Assembly (NCBI RefSeq): GCF_900112455.1
Contig: NZ_FOLT01000005.1
Coordinates: 1-64,000, forward strand
Direction of reading: 5' to 3'
Source: Alkalibacterium subtropicum
Lineage (GTDB): Bacteria > Bacillota > Bacilli > Lactobacillales > Carnobacteriaceae_A
DNA length: 64,000 nucleotides
Shown: positions 1 through 8,545 of the stretch, piece after piece
Numbering within the stretch: the stretch's first letter is position 1
How the letters are laid out: every line of letters starts with the position of its first letter
Notes under the pieces: generated by a model
Told to the model about the DNA's origin: nothing
The model's database searches: none
What the model saw: the letters and a program-made list of their open reading frames with translations, nothing else
Translations under genes and position numbers: made by a program

Positions 1-366
1 TATTTGTTTTTTATTTCTTCCGACTGTATCAACGAAATAGCCGCGACACCAAAACTTTCTATTGCCATATCTATATTTCAGGTTGGCATGCCGATCAAAA
101 ATCATTAAGCTGCTCTTTCCTTTTAAATAGCCCATAAATTGCGACACGCTAAGCTTTGGAGGGATACTTACTAACATATGAATATGATCTTTACAGGCAT
201 TGGCTTCATGAATCTCCACATCCTTTCGTTCGCATAATTCTCTCACTATTTTCCCAATGCTTTGCTTGTACTTTCCGTATATTATTTGTCTTCTATATTT
301 TGGCGCGAACACAATATGATACTTACATCTCCATTGTGTATGTGCTAAACTGTTCTTGTCCTTCAT
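1..366 (-). CDS. tnpA: IS200/IS605-family transposase TnpA, cut by window edge
   Basis: This is the N-terminal 122 residues of a Y1 (HUH) single-strand transposase, running off the left edge; family members are about 140-155 residues. The translation contains the HUH motif as HIHM around residue 65, preceded by EANACKD, and near the end YFVDTVGRN, the segment that carries the catalytic tyrosine in IS200-type enzymes. The start is the ATG at 366, with a GGAGG ribosome site 7-8 bases upstream. The gene is recognised by reading the minus strand; the open frame on the plus strand here is a shadow. Upstream hairpins fit the left end of an IS200-like element. Family assignment is firm; completeness cannot be judged. 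Confidence 0.9.
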   Translation of the reverse strand, partial: MKDKNSLAHTQWRCKYHIVFAPKYRRQIIYGKYKQSIGKIVRELCERKDVEIHEANACKDHIHMLVSIPPKLSVSQFMGYLKGKSSLMIFDRHANLKYRYGNRKFWCRGYFVDTVGRNKKQI

Positions 367-382
367 GGGACGCCTCCTCTTC

Positions 383-487
383 TGATAAGTGTAAGTGGTC
401 GGGAAACCAACTTTATCTTATCACGAAGGGAGGCTTTTTTGACCCCACGCTAAAAGCTCTCCGGAACCCCCGGCATAGCCAGGGGTT
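383..487. mobile_element. Left end of the IS200-like element with two hairpins
   Basis: Two stem-loops lie upstream of tnpA. The first (383-423) has TGATAAG/CTTATCA outer arms and further pairing inside. The second (465-487) pairs AACCCC with GGGGTT around an inner GGC/GCC stem. IS200-type elements carry subterminal hairpins recognised by TnpA and a leader structure that limits transposase expression, so this is probably the element end. The exact tip is not defined. Confidence 0.55.
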
Positions 488-499
488 TTCAAAACGTAC

Positions 500-535
500 A
501 AAAAAAGGACCGAGCAGGATTATCCTGCTCGATCC
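500..535 (-). terminator. Terminator of the flavin reductase gene
   Basis: A GAGCAGGA/TCCTGCTC stem with a 3-base loop, extended by flanking GGA(T)C/GGTCC pairs, is followed on the minus strand by a T run. It lies 22 bases after the reductase stop codon and also insulates that gene from the insertion element. Confidence 0.85.
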
Positions 536-556
536 ACTTAATTATTTGACTATTAA

Positions 557-1120
557 TCAAACGCGTGTAGATTTTAGTCCTTTGCTCCATGCAGCGGTTG
601 TTTCCAGAACCGATTGAATCGTCGCGTTATGCACTTCTGATGGACGGAATGTCGTCATCTCTTCGAAGTCAGTAAACAAGCTGAAAGCCCCAGCCGGTCC
701 CACAGTCGCTACGTTAGCATTGGACAAGATGTGACGCAGACTCAGCTGAGCAGCTACACCTAAAGTTGAACCGTAGGCTACGATACCGGCGGCTTTATTT
801 CCCCACTCAGGGCCTAAATAGTCGATCGCATTTTTTAATGATGGTGTGATTGCGTTGTTGTATTCTGGTGTGACAAAAATGAACCCATCCAATGCATCGA
901 TTTTTTCGGACCAGCGATTGTTTTCTTCTTTATCGTAATTCTTGTTTGCCATAGCAGGCGGCATTGCTTCGTTGAATAGCGGTAAGTCAAATTCTTTGAT
1001 ATCGACAAGTTCGAATTCTGCCCCTTCAACATTCTTCGCTTTTTCCAAAACATACTCTGCGACTTGCTTGTTTACACGTGCATCACGTGAACTTCCTGTT
1101 ATAACTCCTAATTTGACCAT
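557..1120 (-). CDS. NADPH-dependent FMN reductase / azoreductase-like flavoprotein
   Basis: A 187-residue flavodoxin-fold protein of the NADPH_FMN_red family. The N-terminal GSSRDARVNKQVAEY segment is the phosphate-binding loop for FMN, and FVTPEYNNAITPSLKNAIDY around residues 82-101 is the family signature near the flavin ring. Such enzymes reduce quinones, azo dyes or chromate in the cytosol. The ATG at 1120 follows an AGGAGG site. The gene is divergent from a TetR regulator, and the shared intergenic space holds a strong palindrome, so it is probably repressed by that regulator and induced by an electrophile or quinone. Substrate is unknown. Confidence 0.88.
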   Translation of the reverse strand: MVKLGVITGSSRDARVNKQVAEYVLEKAKNVEGAEFELVDIKEFDLPLFNEAMPPAMANKNYDKEENNRWSEKIDALDGFIFVTPEYNNAITPSLKNAIDYLGPEWGNKAAGIVAYGSTLGVAAQLSLRHILSNANVATVGPAGAFSLFTDFEEMTTFRPSEVHNATIQSVLETTAAWSKGLKSTRV

Positions 1121-1227
1121 AATATAATTCCTCCTGTTTTCTATGCGTTCGTCAACTAACTTTAAGTAAGCCGACTACAGTACTTATTATAGGTCAGCTT
1201 GACTAAAAGATAAACCAACAGTATAGT

Positions 1228-1253
1228 ATAAGTGTTGCTTAAGTAACACTTAT
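1228..1253. promoter_or_regulatory. Palindromic operator, probable TetR site
   Basis: A 26-bp inverted repeat with arms ATAAGTGTT and AACACTTAT around a central CTTAAG core; only one base pair breaks the symmetry. It sits between the divergent flavin reductase and TetR-family genes, about 50 bases from the tetR start, where an autoregulatory operator is expected. Binding is inferred. Confidence 0.7.
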
Positions 1254-1301
1254 TAAGTATTGATTATTAAACTATTCCTTTTGTAAGGAGGAGGATCAAC
1301 C

Positions 1302-1862
1302 ATGATGGAGACGAAAACCGATCCACGCGTGTTGCGTACTCGGAAATTGATCACAGATGCTTTCATTAAACTTTCCCAGTCAAAATCTTTTTCAGATATT
1401 TCTGTCAAGGATATTACTGAGGAAGCCACGATCAACCGCGCAACGTTTTACCGCCACTTTTTAGATAAGTATGATTTACTGGAAAAAGTCGTAGAAGAAA
1501 AGCTTCACCTGAATCTAGGATGTGACAAACAGAAAGACAGTCTATCTATTGAAGAAACCATCCAAACCGTCTTTCTTTCTCTCACTCGTTTTAAAACCTC
1601 AGTCAGCAACATTTCTGGGCAGGAAGAAAAAGAGACGATCGATGCGATCATAAAGCTTGAACTGGTCAATATCTTTTCCAGAAAACTGATTGATATGGAC
1701 GCCGCAATTAACGCCGACCTTATAGTCAAGCTTGCCAAATGGCTGACTGCCACAGTCAGAAGCATGAGCCAGGACTGGGTGGAATCCGATACAGCCGAAG
1801 AACCTGAAGAATACATCGCTTCACTGCTGCCTTTTGTGATGTGCGGAATCGAAGCGCTCTAA
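1302..1862 (+). CDS. TetR/AcrR-family transcriptional regulator
   Basis: A 186-residue regulator. The N-terminal 60 residues form a TetR helix-turn-helix (KSFSDISVKDITEEATINR followed by ATFYRHFLDKYDLLEKV). The rest is an all-helical ligand-binding region that resembles the C-terminal domain of Firmicutes TetR proteins of the DhaS/YxaF kind. The ATG at 1302 has an AAGGAGGAGG ribosome site. It is divergent from the flavin reductase, with the palindrome between them, so it probably represses both genes. The effector is unknown. Confidence 0.88.
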   Translation: MMETKTDPRVLRTRKLITDAFIKLSQSKSFSDISVKDITEEATINRATFYRHFLDKYDLLEKVVEEKLHLNLGCDKQKDSLSIEETIQTVFLSLTRFKTSVSNISGQEEKETIDAIIKLELVNIFSRKLIDMDAAINADLIVKLAKWLTATVRSMSQDWVESDTAEEPEEYIASLLPFVMCGIEAL

Positions 1863-1868
1863 TACGAC

Positions 1869-1901
1869 AAAACACTGAGACTCATGGTCCCAGTGTTTTT
1901 T
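1869..1901. terminator. Bidirectional terminator
   Basis: AAAACACTG and CAGTGTTTT arms with A and T tracts on both sides, placed between the convergent tetR and pgeF-like genes. It can serve both. Confidence 0.85.
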
Positions 1902-1910
1902 CATACATCT

Positions 1911-2633
1911 TCACTTGATCATCGTCAGCAAGCCGTTCAGCTGATACTCCGGTCCTTCTCCTCTGGATGAATGCAGCGCTTCGCTTGTATAGGTCGATGT
2001 CCGCTCCACTTCCATATTCTCTGCTTTGATTCCTGCTTCAAGAAGGATAGATACGTTTGCATCGGTCATACTCATTTTATACTTTTCACCGTGCGATTTG
2101 AAAAAATCGTCACGATTTCTAACCTCGCTGAATGCCTCATACACTTCCGTCCCCACTTCGTAATTGTCCTGGTCGATGGACGGTCCGACGTAAACAAGCA
2201 AGTCTTGTCTATTACAGCCAAAAGCCTCTTCCATCTTCTCGATAGCTTTGACTGAAATTTGTTTCACTGTGCCACGCCAGCCCGAATGAACTGCAGCCTG
2301 GACACGTTTTTTGGGATCGAATAGAACGATCGGTGTGCAGTCCGCATACTTGATGAGTAGTGCAACATTCGGCTCAGCAGTGATCAGCCCATCGGTTTCT
2401 TTAAAGGTTTTTCCGTATACGAAGGCTTCACCATTTCTCCCATCCACTACCTCGACATGATCGGTATGCATCTGCTGACCTGTGTAAATTTCTTTTGGCC
2501 CGATATTCATCTCCGTTAAGAGTCGGTCAACGTCTTCGACAATTTTATTTCCAGCTTTCTGATATCTGAAGTTGAATTCTGAACCGGCTATTTTATTCTT
2601 CAGACCATGTTTGTCCAATAATTTAGAATGCAT
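1911..2633 (-). CDS. pgeF: PgeF/YlmD (LACC1, DUF152) family protein
   Basis: A 240-residue protein of the former multicopper polyphenol oxidase family, now known from bacterial and mammalian members to act as a purine nucleoside phosphorylase/adenosine deaminase and linked to peptidoglycan quality control. Visible family motifs are QMHTDHVEVV (zinc ligand His), LIKYADCTPIVLFD (metal Cys) and AAVHSGWRGTVKQI. The ATG at 2633 has an AAAGGA site. In many Firmicutes the gene sits near ylm/cell-division genes, but here it stands alone. Family is clear; the physiological substrate here is not. Confidence 0.85.
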   Translation of the reverse strand: MHSKLLDKHGLKNKIAGSEFNFRYQKAGNKIVEDVDRLLTEMNIGPKEIYTGQQMHTDHVEVVDGRNGEAFVYGKTFKETDGLITAEPNVALLIKYADCTPIVLFDPKKRVQAAVHSGWRGTVKQISVKAIEKMEEAFGCNRQDLLVYVGPSIDQDNYEVGTEVYEAFSEVRNRDDFFKSHGEKYKMSMTDANVSILLEAGIKAENMEVERTSTYTSEALHSSRGEGPEYQLNGLLTMIK

Positions 2634-2799
2634 TTTATGCTCATCCTTTATAATAATTTTGCTCCATTATAGCATATCATTGACCATTGATAAAATTTAC
2701 ATTTAGGATAAATAAATTTACTTTTATCGATAATTTATTGTTGACTATTATATATTTTCGGTGTATGCTTGCTTTAAATAAAACTAAGGAGTGAATCAT

Positions 2800-3336
2800 A
2801 TGAATGTCAATAGATTTCGTCAAGTCAGTCGTTTATTATCTCTTCTGTTCAAAGGATTTGGGGTCCTTTCGATCGCCGCTTTACTATTGATCGTGGTCTT
2901 TTACTTTTTCCTGGAAACGGATTCCGCCACCGTTGATATCGCTTTTTCCGACTCTCCCCTACTCCACTTTTCCGACTCCCGTGTAACTGAAGCGGATTTC
3001 AGATTCGGCGCTTTTCTTATTGCACCAGTCTTCTTAGCCTTAAGCAGTTACATCTTATTTAAAGGTAGTTTCTTGTTTGACAGACTGGTCCGTGGTGAAA
3101 CCCCTTTTACTTATGGATTCGCTGAATCGGTAAAATGGATCAGCATTATTTTAATTGTCGCCGATATACTTCTCCCTCTCTTATACTCTTTGATCGTTAA
3201 CTTAAGCGCTGATGAAGGCTTTTTCTTCATTATCGACTTGTCTTCTGCATTCATGGTCGGTCTGATCCTCTATATCGTGAGTGAGATCCTGAAATATGGC
3301 ATCAGCCTGCAGGAGTTAGCCGATGATACGGTTTAA
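2800..3336 (+). CDS. DUF2975 membrane protein
   Basis: A 178-residue protein with four predicted membrane segments (about residues 20-42, 70-90, 112-135 and 140-160), the DUF2975 pattern. The ATG at 2800 is chosen because AAGGAG lies 9 bases before it; a GTG at 2791 overlaps that site. It is followed 15 bases later by a small Cro/C1-type regulator, the usual partner of this family. The function of such pairs is unknown. Confidence 0.8.
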   Translation: MNVNRFRQVSRLLSLLFKGFGVLSIAALLLIVVFYFFLETDSATVDIAFSDSPLLHFSDSRVTEADFRFGAFLIAPVFLALSSYILFKGSFLFDRLVRGETPFTYGFAESVKWISIILIVADILLPLLYSLIVNLSADEGFFFIIDLSSAFMVGLILYIVSEILKYGISLQELADDTV

Positions 3337-3351
3337 AGGAGGACGAGTTGT

Positions 3352-3561
3352 ATGCCTATCGTAGTGAGACTGGACCGCGTGATGGCGGACAGAAAAATGC
3401 TGCTCAAAGACTTAGCTGAAGAAGTCGGCGTTTCCAACGTCAATTTATCAAAGTTAAAAACCGGAAAAGCTGTCGCCGTTCGTTTCTCGACTTTGGCAGC
3501 CATCTGCGAAGCACTGGATTGTCAGCCGGGGGATATACTGGAGTACGAGAAAGAAGAGTAG
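3352..3561 (+). CDS. Small XRE-family regulator (YozG-like)
   Basis: A 69-residue single-domain helix-turn-helix protein (LKDLAEEVGVSNVNLSKLKTG) ending CEALDCQPGDILEYEKEE, the YozG-like form. The ATG at 3352 follows AAAGGAGG. It is in an operon with the DUF2975 membrane protein, and such pairs are thought to act together, perhaps with the membrane protein titrating or signalling to the regulator. That link is inference. Confidence 0.85.
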   Translation: MPIVVRLDRVMADRKMLLKDLAEEVGVSNVNLSKLKTGKAVAVRFSTLAAICEALDCQPGDILEYEKEE

Positions 3562-3946
3562 ATTTAGATATTGATTGGATCGAATATACTTGCCCTGAAG
3601 TTTATTCTTCATTATTCTGAAAGTAAACCCTTCGGCTGTTGAGACGGAGGGTTCTTTGCTTCTATTATATCGATTGCAGTATTCTCGGGTACCATTAAAC
3701 TAGACTCAAGCGACATTCTGCTTAAGTGCGCACATCGCTCAGTTCTCTGTGCTCGATTATTACTCTGCTAACTGCCATTCAGTCTATCATTTTAGAGTCA
3801 AACTCGACAAAGTGGTTACTATATCAAGTTCAGACAGATGCAGGCCCTGTGAATTAAACTCATATCCTCTTAAACAACTCGCAGAATAAATCTCTAATGG
3901 TTAAAGCCCCGCTCCAGAAATCAAGGAACGGAGCTTTTCAAACTTT
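3562..3946. other. Intergenic region with two terminators
   Basis: No gene is seen. A weak hairpin with AACCCTTCG/CGGAGGGTT arms (3626-3653) follows the XRE gene on the plus strand. A second hairpin (about 3901-3940) pairs AAGCTCCGTTCC with GGAGCGGGGCTT on the minus strand and terminates leucine dehydrogenase. The 240 bases between them show nothing recognisable. Confidence 0.6.
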
Positions 3947-5053
3947 TTAACGCTTGATGATCGACTTGCCGTTTTGTGTAAAGATGCTTCGTGTGTTTCT
4001 GATGGCTTTGATGCGTTCTTCCGCCAGAGAATTGGCAGCTTTATAGGTCGGGATGCCGTCACGTTCAGCGATCTCGAACACTTTTTCGATCTGGTCATAG
4101 ATGCGGTCGACGGACATGCGTGCACGTGCTGCATTGTAACCACCGTTGAATTCATCAGCAACCTGGATCAGTCCGCCTGCATTCAGGATATAGTCAGGTG
4201 CATAGACCAGTCCCATCTCTTCGAGTTTATCCCCATGACGCGGTTCAGCCAGCTGGTTGTTGGCTGCACCGGCGATCACTTTGATGCCTGCTTTTTTGAT
4301 TTTCTCAAGACTGTCATCATTGATCGAGGCCCCTAACGCACACGGGGCATAGATATCTGCCTGCATATCGAACATTTCATCTGGATCGACGATATCGCAG
4401 CCAAGCTCTCTGGCGCGTTCTTTTGGTCCGTTGAAAATATCCGTCGCACAGACTTTCGCCCCTTCTTCGAGTGCCGCTTCTGCCAGCAGATAGCCGACTT
4501 TCCCGACACCCTCGATAATGATGGTCTTTCCTTCCAGAGAATCTGTCCCGAATGCTTTTTTAGCAGCCGCCTTCATCCCGACATACACCCCATGTGCTGT
4601 AGAAGGTGACGGGTTGCCGGATGTCCCCGGTTTGAGTCCAGTTCCGGCAACATAGTTCGTTTCCTGATAAATATAGTCCATTTCCACTGTCGTTGTACCA
4701 ACGTCTGCCGCTGTTATGTAACGGCCGTTCAGCCCTTCAACGAAGCGTCCGAAGGCTCTGAACAATGCTTCCTGACTCACCTGGTTTTCAGGGTCTTTCA
4801 TAATGACTGTCTTACCTCCGCCAAGCGGTAATCCGCTGGCTGCCGCTTTATAGGTCATGCCACGCGCCAGTCTCATCGCATCTTCAATGGCATCTTCTTC
4901 TTTTTCATAGGTCCAGTATCGGGTCCCGCCAAGACTTGGCCCCAGAGTCGTATCATGAATACAGGTGATGGCTTTCAGCCCTGTCTCTTCATCATGCATA
5001 AAGACAAGTTGTTCATAATCGTATGCTCCCATACTTTTGAAAATCTCCATCAT
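3947..5053 (-). CDS. bcd: Leucine dehydrogenase (branched-chain amino acid dehydrogenase)
   Basis: A 368-residue Glu/Leu/Phe/Val dehydrogenase that deaminates leucine, valine and isoleucine to 2-oxo acids with NAD+. The substrate loop [10 protein letters not shown] contains the conserved lysine, [15 protein letters not shown] carries the catalytic aspartate region, and [16 protein letters not shown] is the Rossmann NAD loop. I chose the ATG at 5053 because GGAAG lies just before it and alignable sequence starts at MEIFKSM; a frame extension to 5113 lacks a site. Its product feeds the bkd operon a kilobase downstream, and a LysR regulator is divergent. Confidence 0.95.
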   Translation of the reverse strand: MMEIFKSMGAYDYEQLVFMHDEETGLKAITCIHDTTLGPSLGGTRYWTYEKEEDAIEDAMRLARGMTYKAAASGLPLGGGKTVIMKDPENQVSQEALFRAFGRFVEGLNGRYITAADVGTTTVEMDYIYQETNYVAGTGLKPGTSGNPSPSTAHGVYVGMKAAAKKAFGTDSLEGKTIIIEGVGKVGYLLAEAALEEGAKVCATDIFNGPKERARELGCDIVDPDEMFDMQADIYAPCALGASINDDSLEKIKKAGIKVIAGAANNQLAEPRHGDKLEEMGLVYAPDYILNAGGLIQVADEFNGGYNAARARMSVDRIYDQIEKVFEIAERDGIPTYKAANSLAEERIKAIRNTRSIFTQNGKSIIKR

Positions 5054-5197
5054 TATAACTTCCTTTCTCTCTAATTTATATTTGTTATATCCAGTTGTAA
5101 AATGAGAAGTCACTTAATATTCCTGCTGATTTAACCGCTTACACTTTATCTGTTGTATAATTAAAGAATGACTATATTAATTTGAAGGATGATCACA

Positions 5198-6085
5198 GTG
5201 GATATTAAGCAGCTGAAATATTTTATAGAAATCGCCAACACAAGAAACCTGTCACAGGCGGCCCGTAATCTCTTCGTTACTCAGCCCACCTTATCTTTTA
5301 CCTTAAAAAAAATGGAAGCCGAACTCAATACCCGCCTTTTTGATCAGCATGACAAGAGTTATAATCTAACTCAGTCAGGCAAGCTCCTATATAATCGGGG
5401 CGAAAAGATCGTCAATGATTTTGATACGCTCGTCAACCGCATCCAGCATATGAAATCCGATTCGAAAGAAGTGATCCGGTTGGGCCTGACGATCTTATTT
5501 GCTGTCCAGTATATGCAGCAGATCTCCAGTTTTATCGCGACCCATCAGAATGTCGACTTGATCATCACTCAGAACGGGTCACGTAAAATCCAGGAGATGC
5601 TGGCCAGCGACGAGCTGGATATCGGTCTGGTATCTTTTCCGAATACCCAGTCGAACGCCATTTCGATCGAAGCCCTCAATACATCGACCAAAGGCTATAA
5701 CGTGCACGTCGTTGTGCCGGAAAGCAACCCGCTCTCTTTTAAAGAAGAAGTGACGTTTGAAGACCTGAAAGAGCAGCGTTTCTCGACCCTGAACGAAAAC
5801 TTCATGCTCGGTCAGATGCTTCTGGACCGGAGCCGTCATTTAGGCTTTGAACCGCATATCGTCATGCAGCATGATGATCTGCAGGTTCTGCTCTACAGCT
5901 TGAAATCTCTCGACTCTATCTGTCTGCTTCCGATCGAATACAAGGCGATCGGCGCTCTGGACGGCTTGAAATGGATACCGCTTCAGGATAAGAACGATTA
6001 TTATGCCATCGGCGTCGCCCTGAAGAAAAGCAAGGCCCCGACCAAAGCCATCAATGATTTGATCGCTGAGATCAAAAAGAATTAG
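5198..6085 (+). CDS. LysR-family transcriptional regulator
   Basis: A 295-residue LysR regulator: winged HTH at residues 1-60 (LSQAARNLFVTQPTLSFTLK) and a substrate-binding domain from about residue 88. The GTG at 5198 is preferred over the ATG at 5189 because GAAGG lies 8 bases before it and family proteins start MDIKQLKYF. It is divergent from leucine dehydrogenase and convergent with the bkd operon, so it may control one or both in response to a branched-chain acid or amino acid. That is inference from position. Confidence 0.88.
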   Translation: MDIKQLKYFIEIANTRNLSQAARNLFVTQPTLSFTLKKMEAELNTRLFDQHDKSYNLTQSGKLLYNRGEKIVNDFDTLVNRIQHMKSDSKEVIRLGLTILFAVQYMQQISSFIATHQNVDLIITQNGSRKIQEMLASDELDIGLVSFPNTQSNAISIEALNTSTKGYNVHVVVPESNPLSFKEEVTFEDLKEQRFSTLNENFMLGQMLLDRSRHLGFEPHIVMQHDDLQVLLYSLKSLDSICLLPIEYKAIGALDGLKWIPLQDKNDYYAIGVALKKSKAPTKAINDLIAEIKKN

Positions 6086-6093
6086 GGCTGACC

Positions 6094-6126
6094 GACTGTT
6101 TCGCTTTTAAAGCGAAACAGTCTTTT
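6094..6126. terminator. Bidirectional terminator between lysR and bkdC
   Basis: GACTGTTTCGCTT and AAGCGAAACAGTC arms with a T run on the plus side. The 3' edge touches the bkdC stop codon, so the operon message also ends here. Confidence 0.85.
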
Positions 6127-7522
6127 AGTATAAATCCGATTCATCCGTAAATCGCTGCAGATTCTCTTTTACGTCTTTCAGGAAGCGTCCGGCCTGTAGT
6201 CCGTCGATGATACGGTGATCGATCGATAAACACAGGTTGATGATGTCGGCTGCTTTGAATCCGCCGTCCTCTGTCGGCACGAAGCGCTTGGTGATACTTT
6301 CCACCTGGAGGATGGCTGCCTGCGGATGATTGATGATGCCCATGGACTGGACAGATCCAAAGCTGCCCGTATTGTTCACGGTCATCGTGCCGCCCTGAAT
6401 ATCCTGGCTGCTCAGTTTGCCGTCCCTGGCGAGTGTTGCCAGCCGGCTGATTTCCTTGGACAAGCCGCTGATCGAATAGTTGTCGGTATTGTGGATCACA
6501 GGGACAAATAGATGTTCATCTGTTGCCACAGCTACAGATATATTGATGTCTTTATGGTAAACGATATTCCCGTTGTCCCAGGACGCGTTCATGATCGGAT
6601 GCTTTTTGAGTGCCTGAACCACGGCTTTGACAAAGAACGGGAAGTAAGACAAGGTTACACCTTCCTGTTTCTTGAACTGTTCCTTCGTTTTGTTTCTCAG
6701 CTTGACGATATTCGAGACATCTGCCTCCACCATCAGCCACGCATGGGGGATTTCTGTGGCACTCTGCACCATTTTCTTGGCGATTGCTTTACGGATACCG
6801 TCAGCCTGCACCACTTCGTCTCCACTTGATGTATAAGAGACCGGTTCAGCACTTGCCTGCTCTGCTTTTTTCTTCAGTCCTTTTTGAACGGCTAATGAAG
6901 CTTTTGGCAAGTCGCCATTTGACACGGTCTGTCTTGCGGTATTCTGCTTGCCTTGACTATCCACATCAAAGTTCTGGACATCTTTTCGCGTGATGCGCCC
7001 GTGTTTGCCGGATCCTTCGACCTGGTTCAAGTCGATACCGCGTTCTTGAGCGATTCGCACGACTGCCGGCGAGTAGCGTGTATTCTTATCAGTCGAAGGA
7101 ACTGATCGTGAAGCAGCACTCTCTTGTTTTGTTTCTGTCGTTTCTCTTTCCATCGGCCGTTTATCGGCTTCTTTATCGATTTCTTCGTTGATATGTTCGG
7201 TCATTTCTTCCTTTTTTTCGGGATCAGACGGAGCTTCCGCACCCACGGGCTGTTCGGACTCGACCTCATCAGCACCGGCGTCTTCTGTTTCTATTTTAAC
7301 GATCGGTGTCCCGATTTCGACATCTGTATCCAGTTCGATCAGAAATTCCTTGACGATACCCGAATAATTCGAGGGTATCTCCGTCGTCACCTTGTCTGAA
7401 ACGGCTTCTGCGATGGGATCGTATTTCTCAATTTTGTCCCCTTCAGAAACCAGCCACACCGCGATCGATGCTTCCGTGACGCTTTCACCCAAATGAGGCA
7501 TTTCGATTATCTTTGTACTCAT
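6125..7522 (-). CDS. bkdC: Branched-chain 2-oxo acid dehydrogenase E2 (lipoamide acyltransferase)
   Basis: A 465-residue E2 core of the branched-chain 2-oxo acid dehydrogenase complex, moving the acyl group to CoA. It has one lipoyl domain (residues 3-78, Lys44 in SDKVTTEIPS), an acidic linker, an E3-binding domain (about 148-185, RYSPAVVRIAQERGI), and the catalytic domain from about 240, ending with the active site SIDHRIIDG. It is the last gene of the operon, 12 bases after bkdB. The family name is firm; pyruvate E2 is less likely given ptb and buk in the same operon. Confidence 0.93.
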   Translation of the reverse strand: MSTKIIEMPHLGESVTEASIAVWLVSEGDKIEKYDPIAEAVSDKVTTEIPSNYSGIVKEFLIELDTDVEIGTPIVKIETEDAGADEVESEQPVGAEAPSDPEKKEEMTEHINEEIDKEADKRPMERETTETKQESAASRSVPSTDKNTRYSPAVVRIAQERGIDLNQVEGSGKHGRITRKDVQNFDVDSQGKQNTARQTVSNGDLPKASLAVQKGLKKKAEQASAEPVSYTSSGDEVVQADGIRKAIAKKMVQSATEIPHAWLMVEADVSNIVKLRNKTKEQFKKQEGVTLSYFPFFVKAVVQALKKHPIMNASWDNGNIVYHKDINISVAVATDEHLFVPVIHNTDNYSISGLSKEISRLATLARDGKLSSQDIQGGTMTVNNTGSFGSVQSMGIINHPQAAILQVESITKRFVPTEDGGFKAADIINLCLSIDHRIIDGLQAGRFLKDVKENLQRFTDESDLY

Positions 7523-7534
7523 TCCCTTTCCTCC

Positions 7535-8521
7535 TTAAAACTCTGCAAGTTCACGCATAGCCTTCAGCACTTTTTCTTCACTGACTAAAAACTCACGTTC
7601 CAGCGGAAGTGCATACGGCATGCTTGGTGAATCCGGACCGGCCAGACGTCTGATCGGAGAATCCAAGTCGAACAGGGCTTCTTCCGCAATGATCGCGGAG
7701 ATTTCGCTCATGACACTGCCTTCCAGATTATCTTCAGTGACCAGCAGCACTTTCCCTGTTTTCTTCGCTGCCTTGACTAAGGTCTCTTTGTCTAAAGGAT
7801 AGATGGACCGGACATCCACGACTTCCGCCTCGTAGCCTTCTTTACTCAAGGTTTCAGCGGCCTTAAGGGCGTGATTCAGGACCATGCCGTAGCCGATCAC
7901 GGTGATGTCATCCCCTTCTCTGACGACATTGGCCTTGTCGATCGGTACGATATAGTCATCTTCCGGTACATCCTCTTTAAGCAGACGGTATAAGCGCTTG
8001 TGTTCATAAAACACGACGGGATCATCACAGCGGATCGCAGCTTTGATCAAGCCTTTTGCATCACGCGGTGAAGACGGGGTCACGATCCGGAGCCCCGGTT
8101 GACCAAACAGAACTTTTTCCGTCGACTGCGAGTGGTATAATCCCCCCCGCACGCCGCCGCCATAGGGTGCACGGAATGTGATCGGTGCTGTCCAGTCGCC
8201 CTGCGTACGGTAACGCATCCGGCTGGCTTCAGAAATCAACTGGTTCACGGCCGGAAGCAGGTAGTCAGCGAACTGAAATTCACCGATCGCCCGGTATCCC
8301 ACTGTGCCCAGTCCGACCGCCAGTCCACCGATCAGTCCTTCCGTCAGCGGTGTATTGAAACAGCGGTCATCTCCGAATTTTTCGGCTAATCCTTTGGTCA
8401 CCCCAAAGACCCCGCCCTTTACACCTCCGACATCTTCGCCGAAAATCACGACATTTTCATCACGTGCCATTTCTTCTTCGATTCCTTGATGAATCGCTTC
8501 TAAGTATGTCATCATTGCCAT
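7535..8521 (-). CDS. bkdB: Branched-chain 2-oxo acid dehydrogenase E1 beta
   Basis: A 328-residue transketolase-type beta subunit. VVIFGEDVGGVKGGVFGVTKGL near the start and the GYRAIGEFQFADYLLPAVNQL segment are typical of E1 beta, which completes the thiamine diphosphate site with E1 alpha. The transketolase C-terminal domain starts at about residue 200. It lies 24 bases after bkdA and 12 before bkdC in the same operon. Confidence 0.93.
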   Translation of the reverse strand: MAMMTYLEAIHQGIEEEMARDENVVIFGEDVGGVKGGVFGVTKGLAEKFGDDRCFNTPLTEGLIGGLAVGLGTVGYRAIGEFQFADYLLPAVNQLISEASRMRYRTQGDWTAPITFRAPYGGGVRGGLYHSQSTEKVLFGQPGLRIVTPSSPRDAKGLIKAAIRCDDPVVFYEHKRLYRLLKEDVPEDDYIVPIDKANVVREGDDITVIGYGMVLNHALKAAETLSKEGYEAEVVDVRSIYPLDKETLVKAAKKTGKVLLVTEDNLEGSVMSEISAIIAEEALFDLDSPIRRLAGPDSPSMPYALPLEREFLVSEEKVLKAMRELAEF

Positions 8522-8545
8522 AGGCCTTACGCATCCTTTCTTCGT

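Noticed and set aside
156-617. 153-residue open frame on the plus strand
   Set aside because: It is antisense to the IS200-type transposase and its leader, and has no ribosome site or family motif.
3660-3900. A T-box or riboswitch upstream of leucine dehydrogenase or nearby
   Set aside because: GGGTACCA near 3688 recalls a T-box core, but the rest of the T-box and a following gene in the right direction are missing.
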